This document shows, piece by piece, positions 1 through 8,024 of a stretch of 49,614 bases of DNA. Numbering within the stretch: the stretch's first letter is position 1; the number at the start of each line of letters is the position of its first letter. A program made the position numbers and the translations under genes. The notes below the pieces were generated by a model that saw only the letters and a program-made list of their open reading frames with translations, was not told the origin of the DNA and ran no database searches. The DNA is from a virus: IMG/VR virus record IMGVR_UViG_3300023180_000092, positions 1-49,614 of that record; one strand, written 5' to 3'.

Positions 1-227
1 CCGTAACAGATAAGGACAATCCTACCTCAAACTCATTTACTATTGAGGTACCTGGAAAAAGTAAAAGTGAAAACTTTAACTTTATGATCAACCTAAATAA
101 TCTCAGAATCATCCAGGGAGATTATGAAGTTGGTATCTCCAGCAAGATGATGTCCCGTTGGAATCATACTGAACAGGACGTCATCTACTGGATCGCATGC
201 GAAAAAACATCAGAGTATGGAGAATAA
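1..227 (+). CDS. 45: DNA polymerase sliding clamp gp45, C-terminal part (cut at left edge)
   Basis: The last 74 codons of a gene that begins before the window; reading frame starts at base 3. The visible C-terminus contains NFNFMINLNNLRIIQGDYEV and ends KTSEYGE, matching the last domain of T4 gp45 (two beta strands with an M-x-x-G-x-Y turn). gp45 is the trimeric processivity ring that tethers the polymerase to DNA and in T4 also activates late transcription. Directly downstream are its loader subunits gp44 and gp62, the same order as in T4, which supports the call more than the short sequence does alone. Confidence 0.85.
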   Translation, partial: VTDKDNPTSNSFTIEVPGKSKSENFNFMINLNNLRIIQGDYEVGISSKMMSRWNHTEQDVIYWIACEKTSEYGE

Positions 228-228
228 A

Positions 229-426
229 ATGGCAGAAAAGCAGAATAAGCAAGATACAGAATTTGTAGATCTTGCAAATCGTGTAGGACGCAGCACTATT
301 GCAGTGGTTGATACGATGGTTCAGCGTGGCGCACTCCGTGGTGAAGAACTCTCTACAATTGGTCAGCTTCGTGATCAATGTGTGCAGATCGTTGCCATGT
401 GCGAAGCTAAACAACAGGAAAGTTAA
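229..426 (+). CDS. small hypothetical protein between clamp and clamp loader
   Basis: Encodes 65 residues starting MAEKQNKQ. I choose the ATG at 229 over one at 217 because GGAG (219-222) sits at the right distance from 229, and it places the start just after the clamp stop at 225-227. The protein is hydrophilic and looks mostly helical, with two Cys near the C-terminus (DQCVQIVAMCEAKQ). I do not recognise the family. Its position between gp45 and gp44 suggests a small replication-associated protein, but nothing in the sequence gives a function. Confidence 0.6.
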   Translation: MAEKQNKQDTEFVDLANRVGRSTIAVVDTMVQRGALRGEELSTIGQLRDQCVQIVAMCEAKQQES

Positions 427-455
427 TTTACAATTAGCTCCAAATATTATATAAT
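427..455 (+). promoter_or_regulatory. sigma70-type promoter before gp44
   Basis: TTTACA (427-432), 17-nt spacer, TATAAT (450-455). It lies in the only real gap of this cluster, 24 nt before the gp44 start. Same architecture as the other TTTACW-17-TATAAT promoters in the window. Confidence 0.75.
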
Positions 456-479
456 GGACTTACTTGAACAGGAGTTAAT

Positions 480-1412
480 ATGTCAAACAATTTCCTATGG
501 GTAGAAAAATATCGCCCACAAAAAGTTTCTGAAACGATCCTACCTCCTCACTTACAGCAAACGTTTCAGAAGATGGTGGATACCGGTGAGCTGCAGAATA
601 TGCTTTTCACCGGTACTGCCGGACTTGGTAAGACCACTGTCGCTAAGGCATTATGTAAAGAGCTTGGTCTAGATTGTATTGTTATCAATGGGTCTGAAGA
701 AGGTAACATTGATACGTTACGTGGCAAGATCAAGCAATTTGCATCTACGGTTAGCTTCGGTGGTTCTTACAAAGTCATCATTCTAGATGAGGCAGATTAT
801 CTAAATCCACAATCAACTCAACCAGCACTACGTGGATTCATTGAGGAGTTTAGTGATAATTGCCGATTTATCCTAACATGTAATTTTAAGAATCGTATTA
901 TTGAACCACTACATTCACGTTGTGCAATATACGAATTTAATACAAGTAAAAAAGATCTTCAGGGTTTGTGTGCGCAATTCCTTAAACGTGCTCAAACGAT
1001 TTTAGAAAATGAAGGTGTAAGCTACGATCAGATGGCTATTGTTGATCTGATCATGCGTCATGCACCAGATTGGAGGAGAGTACTCAATGAACTTCAAAGA
1101 CGTTCTGTTCTGGGCGATATTGCTAGCAGCACTACTGATATGGGTGGATCCTTTAATGATCTATTCAAACACCTAAAAGAAAAAGACTTTAAGTCTATGC
1201 GCAAGTGGGTGGTTAATAATCTGGATCTAGACACAAGTGCTATTATTCGTGGTGTATATGATAACATGAATGATAAAGTCGAATCTCAATCTATCCCACA
1301 ACTTATTCTTATTTTGGCAGAATACCAGCACAAGGCAGCATTTGTTGCTGATCACGAAATCAACCTTGTTGCTTGTATGACTGAAATTATGTCTTCGGTG
1401 AAATTCTCATGA
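480..1412 (+). CDS. 44: clamp loader large subunit (AAA+ ATPase) gp44
   Basis: A 310-residue AAA+ ATPase of the RFC small-subunit/gp44 type. Visible landmarks are an N-terminal WVEKYRPQ box, Walker A GTAGLGKT (45-52), Walker B with DE at 103-104 (ILDEADYL), sensor 1 LTCN (132-135) and the SRC arginine-finger motif (146-148). Four copies with one gp62 open the gp45 ring and load it at primer-template junctions. The start has a GGAG Shine-Dalgarno sequence and a consensus promoter upstream. The stop overlaps the gp62 start (ATGA), implying coupled translation. Length is close to T4 gp44 (319). Confidence 0.95.
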   Translation: MSNNFLWVEKYRPQKVSETILPPHLQQTFQKMVDTGELQNMLFTGTAGLGKTTVAKALCKELGLDCIVINGSEEGNIDTLRGKIKQFASTVSFGGSYKVIILDEADYLNPQSTQPALRGFIEEFSDNCRFILTCNFKNRIIEPLHSRCAIYEFNTSKKDLQGLCAQFLKRAQTILENEGVSYDQMAIVDLIMRHAPDWRRVLNELQRRSVLGDIASSTTDMGGSFNDLFKHLKEKDFKSMRKWVVNNLDLDTSAIIRGVYDNMNDKVESQSIPQLILILAEYQHKAAFVADHEINLVACMTEIMSSVKFS

Positions 1413-1789
1413 ACCCATTTGAATACGTAAACAGTATTAATTACACCAAAAAAGATATTATGGAAGACGATGTTGCTGAAAAGGTGTACAATCCTTTTAT
1501 GGTTAATCGTAGCTTATCTTACTTTCAGGATACAGTTCTTGCAGCAAATGAAATGAATCGGTTGCATAATGCTGATAAGAAACTACAATATCATTTTTAT
1601 ATAAATATAGTTCGAAAGCGGAAACGTTTTTCAAAATGGTATAAACCTGAACTAGAAAATGATATAGAAGTGGTCAAAGAATACTATGGCTATAGTAATG
1701 AAAAAGCTCGTCAAGCTTTGGCTCTCTTATCATCAACGCAACTGAATGAGCTAAAAGAAAAGGTGAGTAAAGGTGGAAGAACAAAATAA
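1409..1789 (+). CDS. 62: clamp loader small subunit gp62
   Basis: A 126-residue protein starting MNPFEYVNSINYTKKDIM, translationally coupled to gp44 by a 4-nt overlap. Position and the N-terminal pattern (NPFEYVNSI followed by YNPFMVNRSLSYFQDT) fit gp62, the non-ATPase subunit that holds the gp44 ring open. It is shorter than T4 gp62 (187), as in many marine T4-like phages, keeping mainly the collar-like part. Ends in a basic tail. An internal TATAAATA at about 1597-1604 looks like a T4 late promoter by sequence, but lies inside the gene. Confidence 0.85.
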   Translation: MNPFEYVNSINYTKKDIMEDDVAEKVYNPFMVNRSLSYFQDTVLAANEMNRLHNADKKLQYHFYINIVRKRKRFSKWYKPELENDIEVVKEYYGYSNEKARQALALLSSTQLNELKEKVSKGGRTK

Positions 1790-1814
1790 TAATGTCCAGT
1801 GGACTCCATCTAAC

Positions 1815-2183
1815 ATGCTCGAGGTAACACTACGCGAGCCAGACGATTTCCTTAAAGTAAGAGAAACCCTCACGCGTATTGGTGTGGCATCTCGTAAAGA
1901 CAAGAAGCTATTCCAGTCTTGTCACATTCTGCACAAACAAGGCAGATACTTCATCGTGCACTTTAAGGAACTATTTTTGTTAGATGGGAAGAAATCAAAT
2001 TTAGAAGAAAACGATATTGCTCGTAGAAATACTATTGCTACATTGATGAGTGATTGGGGATTAGTACAAATGGCTAAGAAGGAAGATCTACAGTGTGCTC
2101 CTTTACGTCAAATTAAAATTATCCCTTTTAAAGAAAAAACACAATGGGAACTTTGTCCCAAATATAATATCGGTGCAAAGTAA
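1815..2183 (+). CDS. regA: RegA translational repressor
   Basis: RegA binds ribosome-binding regions of early phage mRNAs and represses their translation. The sequence MLEVTLREPDDFLKVRETLT and the block QSCHILHKQGRYFIVHFKE follow T4 RegA nearly residue for residue, and the C-terminus PKYNIGAK matches T4's PKYTIGN. I choose ATG 1815 because it gives exactly 122 residues, the T4 length. An in-frame GTG at 1773 preceded by AAAGG would add 14 residues and have better ribosome-binding context, so a longer form is possible. Same genomic slot as in T4 (44-62-regA-43). Confidence 0.93.
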   Translation: MLEVTLREPDDFLKVRETLTRIGVASRKDKKLFQSCHILHKQGRYFIVHFKELFLLDGKKSNLEENDIARRNTIATLMSDWGLVQMAKKEDLQCAPLRQIKIIPFKEKTQWELCPKYNIGAK

Positions 2184-2716
2184 TGCCTAAACTGTTATCT
2201 CTCCCAGATACATATTCTTTTCTCGATTCAGAAATCGGTATGAAAGAATTTACCTGGGAGAGAATGACACATCTAATAGATACACATCCACCACAAAGTA
2301 CGAAAATAAAAGGTGAATGTGGTTCTGCTACATTTCTTGAATTAGAAAAAAGACCGTCTTTACCAAGAAATGCTAGAAGAATAATAGAAGATTTAAAAAG
2401 AATATTCCCTGATAAACCTGTTACTTGTCATTTGTTTTTTGGTATTACAGATAGACATACTACATTTGGAATACATAGAGATCGTATGCATGTCTTATAT
2501 CTCCAAGTATTAGGTAGAGTTGATTGGGAAATACATCGACCTAGAATAGAAGATGCAATATCATATACTCTTAAACCAGAGAGATCTGTGATGGTTGAAA
2601 ATAAAATATTAGAACCTGGGATGATGGTATGGAATCCTATGGGAACCTTTCATCACTCGAAACCTATTGGAACAAGAATGGGATTATCTTTCGGAGTCGA
2701 AGGTCTTGTCAGATAA
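2183..2716 (+). CDS. JmjC/cupin-type 2OG-Fe(II) oxygenase-like protein
   Basis: 177 residues; start overlaps the RegA stop (TAATG). The segment HRDRMHVLYLQVLGRVDWEI (98-117) has the shape of the JmjC/cupin_4 ribosomal-oxygenase core: an H-x-D metal pair (H98, D100), a YLQVLG strand and a conserved W. A distal His (H157 or H158) lies in FHHSKPIGTRMGLSFG. In this family Fe(II) and 2-oxoglutarate hydroxylate proteins or small molecules. Substrate is not predictable. It is small for the family, so only the catalytic barrel is present. Motif reading is clear; function is inferred. Confidence 0.6.
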   Translation: MPKLLSLPDTYSFLDSEIGMKEFTWERMTHLIDTHPPQSTKIKGECGSATFLELEKRPSLPRNARRIIEDLKRIFPDKPVTCHLFFGITDRHTTFGIHRDRMHVLYLQVLGRVDWEIHRPRIEDAISYTLKPERSVMVENKILEPGMMVWNPMGTFHHSKPIGTRMGLSFGVEGLVR

Positions 2717-3170
2717 ACGTTTTTCAAATGTAGGATCGTGGGAAAACTGGACACGTATATGGAACACCGAGGTATTAGAGGTTATTGAAAATCTAGAAGC
2801 TCCTGCTGGTCCTATATACGATTTTGGTTGCTATCCTGGAATTCTTACAAGAAATTTAAGAAGAAAATATTTGCACCAACGTAAAGTAACGGGCTTTGAC
2901 ATACTAGAGTGTGATACAAAAAATACCGTGGTCTGCGATGTTTTTAGTATGCCAGAAGAGTACGATGTTCCTATCGCAATAGCAATTGATGATATTTGGT
3001 TAGAACGAAAAAAAGAACTTTTCCCATGGATCTATGAAAGGCTATTCCCAGGCGGTATATACATGACCCCGATGAAAAGCCGACATCATATTGTCCCAGA
3101 GTATGTGAGTGATTTACAACAGCTAGATTCCCCAGTACCATGGATTTACATAGGTAGAAAAAATGTTTAA
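2706..3170 (+). CDS. class I SAM-methyltransferase-fold protein
   Basis: About 154 residues from a TTG at 2706 preceded by AAGG; a TTG at 2667 would add 13 residues with a 50-nt overlap. IYDFGCYPGILTRNLRR resembles SAM-binding motif I (D-x-G-x-x-x-G), followed by VTGFDILE, where an acidic residue normally binds the ribose. The hydrophobic AIAIDDIW fits motif IV. No target-recognition domain is visible. Glycine content in motif I is lower than usual (GCYPG), so SAM binding is likely rather than certain. Substrate unknown. Confidence 0.5.
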   Translation: MSDKRFSNVGSWENWTRIWNTEVLEVIENLEAPAGPIYDFGCYPGILTRNLRRKYLHQRKVTGFDILECDTKNTVVCDVFSMPEEYDVPIAIAIDDIWLERKKELFPWIYERLFPGGIYMTPMKSRHHIVPEYVSDLQQLDSPVPWIYIGRKNV

Positions 3171-3240
3171 GACCGAAAATTTAAATCCTAAGAAGCCTAC
3201 TACATTTATGTATTTTCTAGAGAAAAGAACGTATAAATAA
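3163..3240 (+). CDS. possible 25-residue peptide
   Basis: ATG 3163 overlaps the end of the upstream gene and reads 25 codons (MFKTENLNPKKPTTFMYFLE...) to the TAA at 3238-3240. It fills an otherwise empty gap, but its last codons overlap the late-promoter sequence at 3232. No homology recognised. It may be chance. Confidence 0.25.
   Translation: MFKTENLNPKKPTTFMYFLEKRTYK
3232..3239 (+). promoter_or_regulatory. T4-type late promoter before hsp20
   Basis: TATAAATA, the T4 late -10 consensus read by gp55, located 58 nt before the small heat-shock gene. No -35 is expected for this class. Confidence 0.55.
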
Positions 3241-3248
3241 CAGCGGAT

Positions 3249-3261
3249 GCCGAATAGTTCG
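3249..3261 (+). other. small hairpin in the hsp20 leader
   Basis: CCGAA-TAG-TTCGG forms a 5-bp stem with a 3-nt loop, preceded by G and followed by GG, between the late promoter and the ribosome site of hsp20. It may be a 5' stabilising structure of the late transcript. Nothing shows regulation. Confidence 0.3.
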
Positions 3262-3297
3262 GGTCCATAACATAACCTTGCTTAACAGGAGGTCACA

Positions 3298-3762
3298 ATG
3301 ACTAAAGCAACTTTATTGCCACGAAACGCATTTCTTGGTTTCGATCACATCTTCGATCAGCTGGAAAATATTCACAGCCACGCGAAGGATACCTATCCCC
3401 CACATAACGTAGTTAAACACGATGCGTATCATTACGAAATCGAATTAGCAGTGGCTGGATTTAGTAAAGAACATATTGATATTGAAGTAAAAGATCACGT
3501 TCTGACTATCAAAGGTGATAGACCACAACGTCGCCCTCAAGAACTTTATGTTCATAAAGGTATCAGTGCTCGAAATTGGAGCAAGTCATTTAGACTGTCG
3601 GAATATACCGAAGTATCCGGAGCTGATCTAACGGATGGAATCTTGACTGTCAAACTTGAAGTCATTCTTCCCGAAGAAAAGCTGCCTCGTAAAATTTCTA
3701 TTGGAAACAACGAGGTAAAAAATGACAACAATAGCGCTGAACTACTCACAGAGTCTGCTTAA
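3298..3762 (+). CDS. hsp20: small heat shock protein Hsp20
   Basis: 154 residues with an alpha-crystallin domain at about 36-135. YEIELAVAGFSKEHIDIEVK and LTIKGDRPQRR are typical strands, and GILTVKLEVILPE is the conserved G-x-L hallmark near the end. Small Hsps are ATP-independent holdases. Hsp20 genes are widespread in marine T4-like phages and may assist late protein folding. Excellent ribosome site (AGGAGG at 3287-3292). A late promoter upstream suggests late expression. The next gene starts inside its last 14 codons in another frame. Confidence 0.93.
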   Translation: MTKATLLPRNAFLGFDHIFDQLENIHSHAKDTYPPHNVVKHDAYHYEIELAVAGFSKEHIDIEVKDHVLTIKGDRPQRRPQELYVHKGISARNWSKSFRLSEYTEVSGADLTDGILTVKLEVILPEEKLPRKISIGNNEVKNDNNSAELLTESA

Positions 3763-3958
3763 CGGATTTTGGAGAGTATTTAAAAACATTCTTCGAGGTG
3801 TAATGATAGGATGGATTCTGTCTCGTCAGACTAAAGCAAATCAATATATTGCTGCCCAGATGATTCATGAATATCCTGGTCACACAGTTGAATCACTTAC
3901 ACATGAACTTAATTCAAAATCTCTTGAAAAAATTAGAAGGGAATTTGGATATGAGTAA
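3722..3958 (+). CDS. hypothetical protein after hsp20
   Basis: 78 residues, MTTIALNYSQSLLN..., overlapping the 3' end of hsp20 by 41 nt. The stretch from about 16 to 32 (WRVFKNILRGVMIGWIL) is amphipathic or weakly membrane-seeking; the rest is helical and polar. Family not recognised. The strong hsp20-linked start (ATG after GAGGT) and tight packing with the next gene argue that it is real. Confidence 0.5.
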   Translation: MTTIALNYSQSLLNGFWRVFKNILRGVMIGWILSRQTKANQYIAAQMIHEYPGHTVESLTHELNSKSLEKIRREFGYE

Positions 3959-4088
3959 GTGGTTTAAAGACTTGATTAGAATGATTAATATGACCCCAAC
4001 TGAAAGATATCTGTCACAAGCTACAGATCGTTATGATCTTGAGCAAAGACAAAAAAATCTTGCACTTGGAAAGGTGAATTTATTCTAA
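3951..4088 (+). CDS. DUF3563-like small protein
   Basis: 45 residues from ATG 3951, preceded by GAAGGG. The pattern TPTERYLSQATDRYDLEQRQ resembles DUF3563, small proteobacterial proteins with a YLS/AQ-S-D-x-x-DLE-R core. Function of that family is unknown. Overlaps the previous gene by 8 nt. Longer upstream in-frame starts would run far into the preceding gene and lack a ribosome site. Confidence 0.5.
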   Translation: MSKWFKDLIRMINMTPTERYLSQATDRYDLEQRQKNLALGKVNLF

Positions 4089-4129
4089 TGTGGCCTTATA
4101 CTGACGAAGAAGTGGATTTTATTTCTTAA
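4088..4129 (+). CDS. possible 13-residue peptide
   Basis: ATG 4088 overlaps the previous stop (TAATG) and reads MWPYTDEEVDFIS before a TAA just ahead of the terminator. The coupled start is the only support. I cannot tell whether it is translated. Confidence 0.25.
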   Translation: MWPYTDEEVDFIS

Positions 4130-4137
4130 CATATATA

Positions 4138-4167
4138 AAGGGAGACGGGAAACTGTCTTCCTTTTTT
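4138..4167 (+). terminator. rho-independent terminator after the hsp20 group
   Basis: An 11-bp stem (4138-4148 with 4153-4163, two G-U pairs) capped by a GAAA tetraloop and followed by a T run. The GNRA loop adds stability. Confidence 0.85.
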
Positions 4168-4180
4168 ATTGGAGATTATT

Positions 4181-4780
4181 ATGTGGACACAAATTGACGT
4201 ATCATTTTTACCAGTACCAGATCCTAACCAACACGATCCTGAAGTAGGTAAACAGGCCTGGGGTTATCTACCCTACAATGATCCAGATCTTCTTGAATGG
4301 TTTGAATCTGTTGGTTATCAGAATAAAATTAAAACAGTTTTCGAGATAGGAACATTTGCAGGTTATTCTGCAACAATGTTCTTAGAAATGTTTCCTTTCC
4401 TAGAAAAAATAACAACTATTGATCCCAATCTCTTTTCTGTAAAAGCGGGTGTTGCACTAAAAGAAAAGTATGGTGATAGGGTAGAGTTCATACCGTCCAG
4501 TTCTGGTATGTACAAGGAGCGTGACCAAGTTGATCTAGTTTATATTGATGGTGATCATATACACCCTAAGCCAATGGAAGATATAGATATGGCTTTGGAA
4601 ATGAAGCCCAGATTTATTATGATGGATAACGTAGAATTACCAGATGTTAGAAGAGCAATAAAAAGATTTGAACTTATGGATCTAAAGTATGATCCTCAGT
4701 ATTTCTATTACACCAACACCCACAAGAATAGAAGATCTCCTGGCATTATAGGATTATTCAAAAATGTTACTGACAGATGA
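4181..4780 (+). CDS. class I SAM-dependent methyltransferase
   Basis: 199 residues starting MWTQIDVSF (ATG 4181, GGAG at 4171-4174; a TTG at 4169 is less likely). VFEIGTFAGYSATMFL is motif I, ITTIDPN the acidic motif II, DLVYIDGDHIHPKPMEDIDM motif IV, and FIMMDNV a following strand. The layout matches the Methyltransf_24 type (cephalosporin-hydroxylase/O-methyltransferase-like). The substrate could be a small molecule or a sugar. It directly follows a terminator and is coupled by a 17-nt overlap to the PP-loop enzyme. Confidence 0.75.
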   Translation: MWTQIDVSFLPVPDPNQHDPEVGKQAWGYLPYNDPDLLEWFESVGYQNKIKTVFEIGTFAGYSATMFLEMFPFLEKITTIDPNLFSVKAGVALKEKYGDRVEFIPSSSGMYKERDQVDLVYIDGDHIHPKPMEDIDMALEMKPRFIMMDNVELPDVRRAIKRFELMDLKYDPQYFYYTNTHKNRRSPGIIGLFKNVTDR

Positions 4781-5438
4781 TAGTGGTAATACTGTAGATT
4801 ACTTTAATCGTTTTCCTGAAGGACATAATATCGGTCTTGCATTATCCGGTGGTACGGATTCTGCATTACTCCTTTTTCTTTTAATTGAAATGGTATACCG
4901 TAGAAAAGAAAGAGTAAACATATATCCTATTCACGGATATGATACCTCTCGTAAAAATACTCAAAGCTGGCAAGCAGCAGAAAACGTACATTCCTGGATA
5001 GAATCATATTATTTAGATGCATGGGAAATGAAATCATTAAATTATTTGAAGCCTCTGGAAATCTTTTCATATGAAAAGGACGGTGATAGCAAAGAGAAAT
5101 ATCACCAACCACATTACCGTTATATGAAAGAAAGATATGATATACCATTTATCATCCGGGGTATGAGCCAAGGTATGCCAGAGGAGACTAGACCAAACCA
5201 AGACATTATACAAGACAAAGATCTGTATGAAATGGGGAACGATCCGAACAGTTGGGTCGTAATGCCATGGGCACAGGTCGACAAGAAATTTATATATCAT
5301 CAGTACAAAAAATATGATATAATGGAGTTATCAAAACTAACTGTGAGCTGTATAGGTGATCCGGGTCCTTGCCGAAAGTGCTTTTGGTGTCGTGAAAGAA
5401 AATGGGCATTTGGTAACTATGATGGGGGTTTACTTTAA
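4764..5438 (+). CDS. PP-loop ATP pyrophosphatase, QueC-like
   Basis: 224 residues. SGGTDS (28-33) is the PP-loop that binds ATP to adenylate a substrate. Four Cys (196, 203, 206, 209; GPCRKCFWCRERKWAFG) form a likely zinc site like that of QueC, which converts carboxy-deazaguanine to preQ0. No QueD, QueE, FolE or DpdA-like gene is seen here, so deazaguanine chemistry is only one possibility; other phage PP-loop enzymes look similar. Overlaps the upstream methyltransferase by 17 nt. Confidence 0.6.
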   Translation: MLLTDDSGNTVDYFNRFPEGHNIGLALSGGTDSALLLFLLIEMVYRRKERVNIYPIHGYDTSRKNTQSWQAAENVHSWIESYYLDAWEMKSLNYLKPLEIFSYEKDGDSKEKYHQPHYRYMKERYDIPFIIRGMSQGMPEETRPNQDIIQDKDLYEMGNDPNSWVVMPWAQVDKKFIYHQYKKYDIMELSKLTVSCIGDPGPCRKCFWCRERKWAFGNYDGGLL

Positions 5439-5457
5439 TCACATCCTGCGGTATAAT
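5429..5457 (+). promoter_or_regulatory. sigma70-type promoter before gp43
   Basis: TTTACT (5429-5434), 17-nt spacer, TATAAT (5452-5457), 26 nt before the polymerase start. The -35 lies over the last codons of the PP-loop gene. Confidence 0.75.
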
Positions 5458-5483
5458 ACTATCTACATTATGGGAGAATTGCA

Positions 5484-8024
5484 TTGAGCTTTTACACATC
5501 AGTTGACGTCTATATGAATCGTATCCTGTACCGTGGATACAACGATTCTGGCAAACGTATCACCGGACGATACGAATTTAAACCTACCCTATTCCTACCT
5601 GACCCTCAGGATTCTACAGACTGGAAGACCATGGACGGTGATCCAGTGGCTCCGTTACAATTCAATTCACCATCTGACATGCGTGACTTCACCAAGAAGT
5701 ACGATGGTGTAGAAGGCTTTCAGTACTTCGGTATGGATCGTGCAGTCTTCCAGTTCCTTGCCGAAAAGTTTCCCAATGATATTAAATTCAACAAAGGTCA
5801 TGTCAATGTGGTCAACCTTGACATTGAGGTTCACTCCGAAGATGGTTTCCCTTATCCAGAAGACGCACTTCATCCCATCACAGCTATTACTGCTAAGTCG
5901 TCACGGTCTGGTATCTACCACGTCTGGGGTCTAAAAGACTACGACGTATCACAATCCCCACACGATCATCTCATGATCAAGTACGTCAAGTGTGAATCTG
6001 AAACAGAATTACTCGTACGTTTCCTTAAGTGGTGGAAGGATGACTATCCAGATATTATTACTGGTTGGAACATCCGCTTCTTTGACATACCATATATCAT
6101 CAACCGTATTCTCCGTATTGGTTCAGAAGAAGCTGTTAAGTCTCTATCACCTTGGGGCGTTGTTCGTGAGAAAAAGGTTCAGTTCAAGAACAAGAATATG
6201 GATTCGTACATGATCGTTGGTATCAACGCATTAGATTACTACGATCTGTTTACTAAGTTCGGTTACAGTTACGGTGCACAAGAATCATATGCGCTTAACC
6301 ATATTGCAAACGTTGTCCTTGGTGAACGTAAACTATCCTATGAAGAGTTCGGTTCACTACGTAATCTGTACAACGAAAACCATCAGCTTTATATCGACTA
6401 TAATATTAAAGACGTTGAACTTGTAGAACGTATTGATGAAAAGATGGGTCTAATTGAACTTGCTATGACACTAGCCTACAAAGCTGGGGTCAACCTCACA
6501 GATGTATTTGGTACTACATCTATCTGGGATTCTATTGTATATCGTGAACTAAATAAGAAAAAGATCGTGGTACCAATTATGGATCGTGCTAAGGCATCAG
6601 AGATTGCTGTAAAGTTTGCGGGTGGATACGTAAAAGAACCACAGATTGGTATACACGAATGGGTGGTTAGCTTTGACTTGAACTCACTGTATCCTAATAT
6701 CATTGTACAGAACAATATGTCACCAGAGACATTAATTCGAGATGGATTGTTACCCCTTGTTCCTGGAACATTGAATGTTAAGGTACCTAATCCAGATAAA
6801 GAAGGCGAAATGATTGAAGTACCGGTGTCTAGCCAAAATCCTAAAGGTGCAGTTGCGGCAAACGGTTCAATGTACTCACACGACCGTCAGGGTGTTATGC
6901 CAGAGATCATTGTCAAGTACTATGATGAACGTAAGACTACTAAGCAGGCTATGCTTGCTGCACAACGTAAGTATCAGAAGGAAAAGACAAAAGAGTTGGA
7001 ACGTGAGATTAGTCAGCTCGAAAACAAACAGATGGCTATTAAGATTCTACTCAATAGTTTGTTTGGTGCACTCGGTAACAAATACTATCGTTACTTTGAT
7101 CTACGGATTGCCGAAGGTATTACCCTCCACGGTCAGTTCATTATCAAATGGTGTGAACGTACAATCAATGATGAACTGAATAAACTTCTTGATACTAACG
7201 AGGATTATGTTATCGCTATCGATACTGATTCGGTATACGTTAACTTCTCTAAGTTTGTAGAAAAGTTTCAACCCGAAGATCCTGTTCAGTTCCTATCCAA
7301 AGTCTGTGAAGAACACTTCAACCCTATGTTTGAAAAGTCCATGGAAGAATTGGCTGAACACAGTAACGCATACACGAACCGTATGGTTATGGAGCGTGAA
7401 GTTATTGCAGATCGTGGTATTTGGCAGGCAAAGAAACGTTATATCCTCAACGTACATAACTCTGAAGGTGTTCAGTATGCTGAACCGAAGATGAAGATCA
7501 TGGGTATTGAAGCTATCAAGTCTTCAACCCCACAAGTCTGTCGGGATAAGTTCAAAGACGCTTTCAAGCTTATGATCGCTGGTGATAAAGATGCTACCCA
7601 AAAGTTCATCCAGGACTTCAAAAAAGAATTCAAATCTCTTCGCCCAGAAGAAGCAGCATTCCCTCGCGGTGTTACAGAGTTAGATAAGTGGGCTGATCGT
7701 CGTACCATTTATTCAAAAGGTACACCGATCCATGTACGCGGGTCACTGCTCTATAACCACTTGCTGCAGCATCACAGTCTAAAGAACTACGAAGAGATCA
7801 AGAAGGGTAACAAGATCAAGTGGGCTTATATGCTTATCCCTAATCCAATCCGTGAAAATGTTATCGCATTCCCTGATTACCATCCAGTAGAATTTGGATT
7901 AGATAAGTACATCGATTACAACAAACAGTTCGAGAAAACATTCCTTGAACCTCTCGAACCTATTCTTGAAGCCATTGGCTGGCAAGCAGAAGAACAATTA
8001 ACTATGGATGATATTTTCGGATGA
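5484..8024 (+). CDS. 43: family B DNA polymerase gp43
   Basis: 846 residues, near the T4 length (898). Exonuclease motifs: DIE (113-115), D201 in WNIRFFDIPY, and Y306/D310 in YNIKD. Polymerase motifs: DLNSLYP (398-404), KILLNSLFG (520-528) and DTDS (580-583). The C-terminus MDDIFG resembles a clamp-binding tail. The start is TTG at 5484 after GGGAG; no ATG gives the expected N-terminus, which matches T4 gp43 in MSFYTSVDVYMNRILYR. A TTG start may keep synthesis low. Replicates the genome with the gp45 clamp and proofreading. Confidence 0.97.
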   Translation: MSFYTSVDVYMNRILYRGYNDSGKRITGRYEFKPTLFLPDPQDSTDWKTMDGDPVAPLQFNSPSDMRDFTKKYDGVEGFQYFGMDRAVFQFLAEKFPNDIKFNKGHVNVVNLDIEVHSEDGFPYPEDALHPITAITAKSSRSGIYHVWGLKDYDVSQSPHDHLMIKYVKCESETELLVRFLKWWKDDYPDIITGWNIRFFDIPYIINRILRIGSEEAVKSLSPWGVVREKKVQFKNKNMDSYMIVGINALDYYDLFTKFGYSYGAQESYALNHIANVVLGERKLSYEEFGSLRNLYNENHQLYIDYNIKDVELVERIDEKMGLIELAMTLAYKAGVNLTDVFGTTSIWDSIVYRELNKKKIVVPIMDRAKASEIAVKFAGGYVKEPQIGIHEWVVSFDLNSLYPNIIVQNNMSPETLIRDGLLPLVPGTLNVKVPNPDKEGEMIEVPVSSQNPKGAVAANGSMYSHDRQGVMPEIIVKYYDERKTTKQAMLAAQRKYQKEKTKELEREISQLENKQMAIKILLNSLFGALGNKYYRYFDLRIAEGITLHGQFIIKWCERTINDELNKLLDTNEDYVIAIDTDSVYVNFSKFVEKFQPEDPVQFLSKVCEEHFNPMFEKSMEELAEHSNAYTNRMVMEREVIADRGIWQAKKRYILNVHNSEGVQYAEPKMKIMGIEAIKSSTPQVCRDKFKDAFKLMIAGDKDATQKFIQDFKKEFKSLRPEEAAFPRGVTELDKWADRRTIYSKGTPIHVRGSLLYNHLLQHHSLKNYEEIKKGNKIKWAYMLIPNPIRENVIAFPDYHPVEFGLDKYIDYNKQFEKTFLEPLEPILEAIGWQAEEQLTMDDIFG

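Noticed and set aside
1597-1604. Late promoter inside gp62
   Set aside because: TATAAATA in AT-rich coding DNA, with no late gene near enough downstream.
3867-4088. Longer start for the DUF3563-like gene
   Set aside because: It would overlap the preceding gene by about 90 nt; ATG 3951 has a ribosome site and begins at the family core.
5318-5323. TATAAT in the PP-loop gene
   Set aside because: No -35 at a suitable distance, and a real promoter for gp43 follows at 5429.
6814-7179. 121-codon frame inside the polymerase gene
   Set aside because: Shadow of gp43 in another frame, with composition of a translated antiframe.
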